Part shown: in pieces, positions 58,362 to 64,000 of the stretch
Layout of the letters: the number at the start of each line of letters is the position of its first letter
Position numbering within the stretch: the first letter of the stretch is position 1
From: Roridomyces roridus
Taxonomy: Eukaryota > Basidiomycota > Agaricomycetes > Agaricales > Mycenaceae
Assembly (NCBI GenBank): GCA_029378245.1
Contig: JARKIF010000003.1
Span: 2,356,001-2,420,000 of the forward strand
Direction of reading: 5' to 3'
DNA length: 64,000 nucleotides
Notes under the pieces: model-generated
The model's database searches: none
What the model was told of the DNA's origin: nothing
Seen by the model: the letters and a program-made list of their open reading frames with translations, nothing else
Made by a program: the position numbers and the translations under genes

Positions 58362-59231
58362 TTACCAAGGAATCTCCTCCGTCGCAATATTCCACATCAT
58401 GCCCTCATGGCTGGCTTTAAAATTCCAAAACCTCCCACTCAGCTCCTTGCTCGTCGCCTGATCCACACGCGCGAGAATCCCATCAACAGAATACTCCACC
58501 GTCTCGGGCGCCTCGGCCATTCCATGCGCAAGCGCACTCTGATTCCCCATGTCGGTTCGCACCCAACCAGGGTGTATCGCGAGCGAGATGAGCGACGGAT
58601 GCTCCTGGTCCATGACTTTGACGAGAAAGTTTATGGCGGCTTTGGAGGAGCCGTATGCCGCGACGCGGAGGGGGAAGTAGGTGCCCATGGATGCCGCGCC
58701 GGAACTTATTATAGCGAACCGGGGAGCTTTCGAAGGCGAGGCGAGGAGGAGACGGTGGGCCGTCTGGAAGAGAATGACGTTCCCAAGGGTGTTGATTTCC
58801 CAGTGGTCTCTAAATTCAGAGATCGGGGTCTCTACGAGTGGGCCGTAGTAGTTCGAGATTCCTACTCGTTTCGTGAGTCTTGAACTGCGACGGTTGAAAC
58901 TCACCGGCGTTTGCGATGATCACATCTAGCTGGCCTGCAATCCGCTGAATCTCCGCTACAGCGGCCTCATTGTCGGCTTTATCACCCAAGGTAAGTTTGA
59001 CGCCGTGCACGTTGGGGTGTTTGGCGGAGATGTCTTTCAGTGACTGTGCGGCGGGATCCCGGGCACCTGCGAAGACGACGGTGTTCGGGCGAGAGGCAAG
59101 GGCCGTTACGAGGCCCAAGCCAATCCCGCGGTTGGCACCAGTCACTGAACAAGTCAAATGAGGCTGGGCGCAATATGACATATGAGCAGTGGTGAGGACG
59201 CACCTAGGTAGACAGTTTGGTTTGCAGACAT
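58362..59231 (-). CDS. Small SDR oxidoreductase (pair 3)
   Basis: Exons 59231-59204, 59144-58905 and 58861-58362 give 255 residues. Motifs: VTGANRGIG, FAGARDP, ANAG, FAIISSGAASMG (Ser), YGSSKAAI (Tyr/Lys) and HPGWVRTDMG. The middle exon is 240 nt as in the SDRs at 38300 and 48192, but the protein is more diverged (NNEAAVAEI conserved; LASPSKAPRFAIIS). Looks intact. Classical SDR, substrate unknown. The neighbouring tail-to-tail F-box gene has decayed, so this SDR survives without an intact partner. Confidence 0.83.
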
Positions 59232-59865
59232 TTCTTTGTGTGTGAAGCTGACTTGGCTGGTCTCCCAGTGTTCAGTTTTCTCAATTTATAGCTTTCATCT
59301 AACAAGACGATCTGGAACCCGGCGGACTTGCTGTTGCCGAATTTATAATTGCCTGCGTATTCGTATTCATAATTCAATCAGCTGCCACGGACCTCCGCAT
59401 CGGCTTGAGTGGCCGTACCCCGCGCGGGACCTAGGGCCTTATCTTAACCTTAATCTTCACGCAATTGACTGCGATCTTCAGTTGCTCTAGCGGAGTGCGT
59501 CTTTGTATTTCATGTTCCTGTATTTCATGCTCCTGGCTGCGAAAGCTGGAACTTGGCCAAGGTTCTTCTGCCACTACTTTTTCGCACGGTCTGATTTCCG
59601 ACAATGACGCGCACTTGAACGACCGAAAATACCGCCGTTAAAGTCGATTCGCCGCGCCGATGGGCCTACTTCCCAGCATCTTCGAAAATAGAACACTCAT
59701 CGCTGACTCCCATTTTCTCGGTCGAACGTACGATCCCTTGGAAGACTTCAACAGTTGAATATTAGTGTCTCTCTCGACTAGCGTCCTGGGCCGCCCCCGA
59801 TTTTAGAAATGGATTGCTTTATCCGAGTCGATCGAAGGGTGGGCCTCTCCAACTCTCCGCCCATG
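59232..59865. other. Intergenic, nothing recognised
   Basis: No repeat, RNA gene or protein fragment recognised; probably SDR promoter and unrelated sequence. Confidence 0.4.
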
Positions 59866-61290
59866 GGACGCCGAAATGTTGGATGATCGCCTCCGCCCGA
59901 CGCCGCTCCCGTGTGAGGACAGCGCCGTTGAAGAGCGTTTCTCCATTTAGCGGATGAGCCAATCCTTTTTGCCAGTACAGGGGGATGGCCTAACTGGTCG
60001 AGCTCGTGTGTGGCTCCGAGCACTCGAATTTTGAGCTCCACGAGAGTTATCATGTTCCCCTCATTGATGCTTCTTTGTAGTCTGCTGTCAAACACGCCCG
60101 TCTGGCAGGGGCCACCCAATCGACGTCATCGCCCAAAAGGGATGCGTCACGTGGTCCTTTTCGCTCGCGTCGGTTCGAGCCCGCTGCTCGTCGGCTATTT
60201 TTCTTGGCTTAAATACTTGTCGAAAACAGTCCACACTGGGCAGAAGTTGAAATGAATGTGACATTGAGTCAGTATACTACCAGCAGCAGTGAAAGGGATC
60301 ATAATAGAAGATGTAGACTGCTCTGGGCTCATGAGTCTGCCAATACAGGAATACAGGGCACCCTCCCGAGTCCTAACCGCCTGTGCCGCGACAATCCTTC
60401 GCTCCACCTCCCAATTCGTGTGATTAACAGTACATCGAGGACGCGACAACGTCTCAGCGCCGAATGTCTGTACGTAGCCGGTGGAAAGGAGGAGATCAGG
60501 CACTCCGGCGTCGGTGTGCCTAGCGTAGCAGGATGATCGTGCGCGTAGCGACGAGGAGGGCCGGAGAGGGTGGAGCGGCGAGAGAACTCCGTGGTACCGA
60601 TGCTGTCGGCGCAGACTCGATGCTCCCCCACCTGCACGGACCTGGGTAGAGAGTATGAGGGAAAGGGGCAGAGAACGAGTGCTAACGACGCACCTGAGAC
60701 CCAGTTCCAATGCCATCGTGCTCCAACGGTAATCGCGTCGCGTACGACGTGTGGTGCGGCTGTCGTCACTTGCAGGCTGCGAAATCGGGGAGAGGGGTCG
60801 CGAAGACGCTAACCAAAGCGTAGTCCATGCCATCGAGGATACGAGAGACCTGGATGGATGCCTCGGATCTCAGGCAGAAGGCCATGGAGGGTGAGACTTG
60901 CCCAGATGCGAGGGACACGAGTGGCGAGTATTCCAAGAGTATTCAGCAAGATTGTCGGGCGTGGACGGCTCCCTGAGTGAGACATTGAATTTAATGAGCT
61001 TCTGGGATGGTGTTCGTGGCGTAGTGGACGGCACGGACGCGTCGGAGGGCGAGACGAGCGAGGGAGGAGGAGGAGAGGTGTCGCGCTGGCAGTGCACGTG
61101 GTCATCCCTTTTGGGCGATGACGTCGATTGGGTGGCACCTGCCAAAGGGGCGCGATTGCAAACAGACTACATACAGCTACATACTTGTATCGTCAGCTGT
61201 ATCGTAGTCTGTCTACGAGAGACTAGCTTCTTTGAACAGATTGGTCCAGCTATGCTCTCAAGGCTTGCGGGTCCACATTCGGTCGACGTC
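59866..61290 (+). pseudogene. F-box relic split by a MITE-like insertion
   Basis: 59866-60077 aligns with about 57755-58090 of the F-box gene at 56746 (CGCCGAAATGTTGGA; CCATTTAGCGGATGAGCC; GGCTCCGAGCACTCGAATT; TTGATGCTTC) but with many gaps and no frame. The relic resumes at 61226 (CTTCTTTGAACAGATTG, then TCTCAAGGCTTGCGGGTC) to about 61290, matching about 58083-58150. The stretch between is the insertion at 60078-61225. Confidence 0.65.
60078..61225. mobile_element. 1.15-kb MITE-like element with 9-bp target duplication
   Basis: GCTTCTTTG occurs at 60069-60077 and 61226-61234 on either side, and F-box relic sequence continues across. The left end begins TAGTCTGCTG and runs through CCACCCAATCGACGTCATCG; an inverted copy lies at 61104-61169 (minus strand TAGTCTGTTTGC ... 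CCACCCAATCGACGTCATCG). After it a 56-bp tail ends in a small palindrome (TAGTCT...AGACTA) against the right duplication. No protein-coding capacity was recognised. The TIRs and an 8-9-bp duplication suggest a non-autonomous hAT-type element. Confidence 0.6.
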
Positions 61291-61480
61291 AGAGTCTCGC
61301 TTGGGTGGGAATTAGTCGACTAGTTAGTGATCGCTAATCGATCATTTTACTGTATTCACTTAGTCAACTAATAGATCCCGTCACTTGCGTCGCTGATTGC
61401 TATCTGCCTCCTCCCTTCCCTCCCTATCGTCCAGGGCGCGTCAGTCGCGCCTGGATCGCGCCTGACGCTGGTCTGTGACC

Positions 61481-64000
61481 ATGCCTGGGCCACTCCAGCC
61501 CGTAGCTACCAACGCAGACCCTCCCAGCAGGGCGCTACCCTCTCCTCCGGCTAGTCCAGTCTTGACACGGCACAACCTCGAGAACGCGCCCGCGGCGGCC
61601 TCTCCTGCTACCAACGAGCCCCCAGCCAAGCGGAGGACGCTGGATGACGCGTCTCTGAGCGGCAAGACAGACGAACAGGTGTGGGACATGACCGACGAGG
61701 CGATATTAGGTGCGTTTGCTTGCCTCTTGAGACAAGGGCTAGTGCCGATGCCATATTCAGCCAGCGTCACATCGAAGTGGAGTGCTACGGCTTACTCTCA
61801 TTTCGTACCGTCACTTGTCCGTGATGAGACGACACAACCCCGCTCCTTGCACATCGTCCTGACTTGCAAGTACAACGATCCTCAGCACCGCAGCATCAGG
61901 CGTCCGCGTCGTGAGACCTTCAACACGACCAACATGAACAGTGGCATCACTACATGCATCAGGCGTGACCCGTCCCGACGCTCGCAGGCGGCCGTGTGTA
62001 GTCCTTCTGCCTCGACCGTCGAATACTCGGAGGCCATGCATCGTACCCTCATTGCCCTGCGCTCTGCAGCCTCCAAACGATCTTTCAACTCCATCGAAGA
62101 CAAGTATTATCGGATGGAGGTCGAGATGTTGCGCCCAGGAACGGTAGTTCCGTCTGCAGACACGGTCGCTCGAGACGTTCAACGGCTCTATGAATCGTTG
62201 GCCGTAGAAGCGAAGGATTACTTTGAGGTACGAATGACCGCATCCTCACTCTTGGCCTTTCCAATGCTTCTCGCAGACGCGGGCTCGGGAAATCCATGTC
62301 ATAGTCGACGGGTGGACAGCACCGATGGGGGAGCAGTACCTCGGTGCCGGCGTCGCATGGGAGGACAAGGGAGAGTTATGGTACATCACGTTGGAGTTCA
62401 TTCGGTGCGTCTTTGTGGACTACATGTGATTATTTTTTGACTCATGCTTCGCAGTCTAACTGAACGCCATTGCGGGAAGTACCTAGCTCAGAAGCTCGCA
62501 GATGTTCTCAAGAGATATGGGCTAGAAAAATTTGTGCGTTCACTTGATCCGTCAAATCAGATTACGACTCATCTGGGCGCAGCTTCACCTTTTAGTGATG
62601 GATAATGCTGGGAACTGTAACACAACTGCTTCCAATCTCGTTGTGGACATCCCTAGCTTTCGAGGTATGCTGGCCCGGGGTCGATGCTTCACTCACATCC
62701 TCCAAATCGTTGCACGGGTGAGTAGTTTAACGCCAGACGTCCATCGTACTAACAACCGTACAGACGATCATAGCCTTCTTTTTCAAACAGGCAACACGGA
62801 AAAAGACCGTCAAGGCCAAGAAAGGCTCCGCCAAACGTTCTACCTCCGCTTCCACCGACGCCGAAACGGACGAAACGGAAGATATAGTCATCTGGGAAGC
62901 TGACCCCACTGCGGACGCTGAAGATCTTTCCTTGGCTGACGATATCCATGAGCCGGAAGACGACGAGCCGTCGACGGCGCAGGATCTTCACGACGAGAAG
63001 GTTTCTGGGACTCTTCGGTCGAAGGCTGTCGAGGAGATGAGACGGAAGAAGGTTGTTATCTCACCGCAGGAGGAGAAAGACGCGTTGAAGTTGTTTCCCA
63101 AGGTGAGTTAATCTCCTCCTCGTTTCCATCTACATGCAGCTGAATGCGAAAACTTTAGATCGTCGGGTTAGCGAAAAAGGTCCACGACAGTCGGCCCCTC
63201 CATACAGAATTTGTCCGAATCATTCAAGATCCCGAGACCAAGTTATCAACTACGTCCAACGTTACGGAGCTCGCAAGGCGAAACGCGACACGATGGGGCT
63301 CTGAATACAAGTGTTTGCAGACCAGAGCCATCCTCAAGCCGGCCGTAGAGAAGCTTCTCGCTGACAAGAACCTCAAGCTTGGGGCGTATAAACTCAATCC
63401 TACTCAATCAACCCTTGCAGTTCAGCTGGAAATGTTGCTGCAGGTGAGTTCCTCGCACCCGCTCTCATTTATCGTACTGACAGGGCACCAAGTTTCTGGA
63501 GGCGCCGACAAAGCTCTTCCAAAGCAAAAATCGTCCGTTAATCATTGATGTCCTGCCCGAGATGGAGGCACTTGATTATGCCCTCGATTTGATCAGCAAG
63601 AAGGCCACCCTGTGCAACGTGACCCGCGTCGCGGCGCGTGGCGGACTTCTGGCTTTGCGCAAGTACTATGCGCTCTTGGATGAATGCGAGGCTTATCGGA
63701 TTTCCATTGGTATCTTTCTTGCTCGCAATTCGAACCGATATGCTCACCAAACCACCAGTGTTGTGCCCAGATCGAAAACTCCAGTGGTTTCGTGAACGCG
63801 GTTGGGATGATGACAAGATCAAAGACCTCAGGTCTCTCGTCGTGCGGCGGTTCACCGAGTCATACAAAACCCAGAGCACCACGGCACCCACCAGCACACA
63901 TGCGCCCGCGCCCTCCTCGCAAACGGCCGCGAGCCTCCTGGCCGATGAGTTCCGCCGCCCATCCTCAACTAATATCCATAGTAACACGTCGGAGTGTGAT
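61481..64000 (+). CDS. hAT-family transposase, C-terminus beyond window
   Basis: Eight exons are visible: 61481-62227, 62277-62404, 62455-62533, 62583-62717, 62764-63102, 63159-63443, 63484-63709 and 63759 to the edge; all junctions keep the frame. After a Pro/Ala-rich leader comes a BED-like region (LTCKYNDPQHRSIRRPRRET ... TTC). Core motifs of hAT transposases follow: IVDGWTAP (first catalytic Asp region), GELWYITLEF, VMDNAGNCNTTA (second Asp), RGRCFTHILQIVA, and the downstream NATRWGSEYKCLQ. A Lys/Asp/Glu-rich insertion lies at about 62800-63050. The C-terminal dimerisation domain should lie past 64000. No stop or frameshift is seen, so the gene may be active. TAGTCGACTAG at 61313-61323 may lie near the element's left end. 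Confidence 0.85.

Overview
The window looks like nuclear DNA of a mushroom-forming basidiomycete (Agaricomycetes). Genes lie on both strands and are split by many 45-60-nt GT-AG introns. The families present (DUF6535, F-box/leucine-rich proteins with an N-terminal coiled coil, NB-ARC/TPR proteins, fungal hAT transposase) are typical of that group. There are no bacterial operons, no CRISPR array and no rRNA; I recognised no tRNA. All exon boundaries were derived by hand from splice signals and comparison of paralogues inside the window.

Layout. 1-2602: DUF6535 membrane protein, cut by the left edge. 2695-5282: a broken F-box gene and a broken copy of a Cys-rich membrane protein. 5418-17052: a tandem family of F-box genes, mostly in head-to-head pairs sharing a CACGTG promoter block; one member is split by a 3.1-kb hAT-like element (13385-16529). 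17451-19041: an SDR oxidoreductase. 19458-27197: four copies of an unrecognised ~160-residue family, interleaved with a possible PD-(D/E)XK nuclease-like gene (21429) and a complete pyruvate decarboxylase (24207-26321). 27372-28580: the intact copy of the Cys-rich membrane protein. 29490-36615: two decayed F-box genes flanking an NB-ARC/TPR (NLR-like) gene whose frame is broken twice. 36935-38218: a possible DNA transposon. 38300-59231: F-box genes and small SDRs, including three tail-to-tail F-box/SDR pairs, plus an FAD monooxygenase, a second type of F-box-like gene and a nine-exon coiled-coil gene. 54216-55619: an inverted-repeat element carrying a fragment like an integrase-type protein. 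59866-64000: an F-box relic split by a MITE-like element, then a hAT transposase gene that leaves the window.

Interpretation. This is a fast-evolving accessory region built by local duplication and decay. About a dozen F-box loci (predicted SCF ubiquitin-ligase adaptors) range from intact to short relics, and at least four DNA-transposon-like insertions sit among them, two with target-site duplications inside F-box sequence. The only clear primary-metabolism gene is pyruvate decarboxylase. The strongest candidates for undescribed biology are the repeated F-box/SDR pair, the two unnamed families (160-residue and Cys-rich membrane), the nuclease-like gene with a myristoylation-type N-terminus, and the NLR-like gene.
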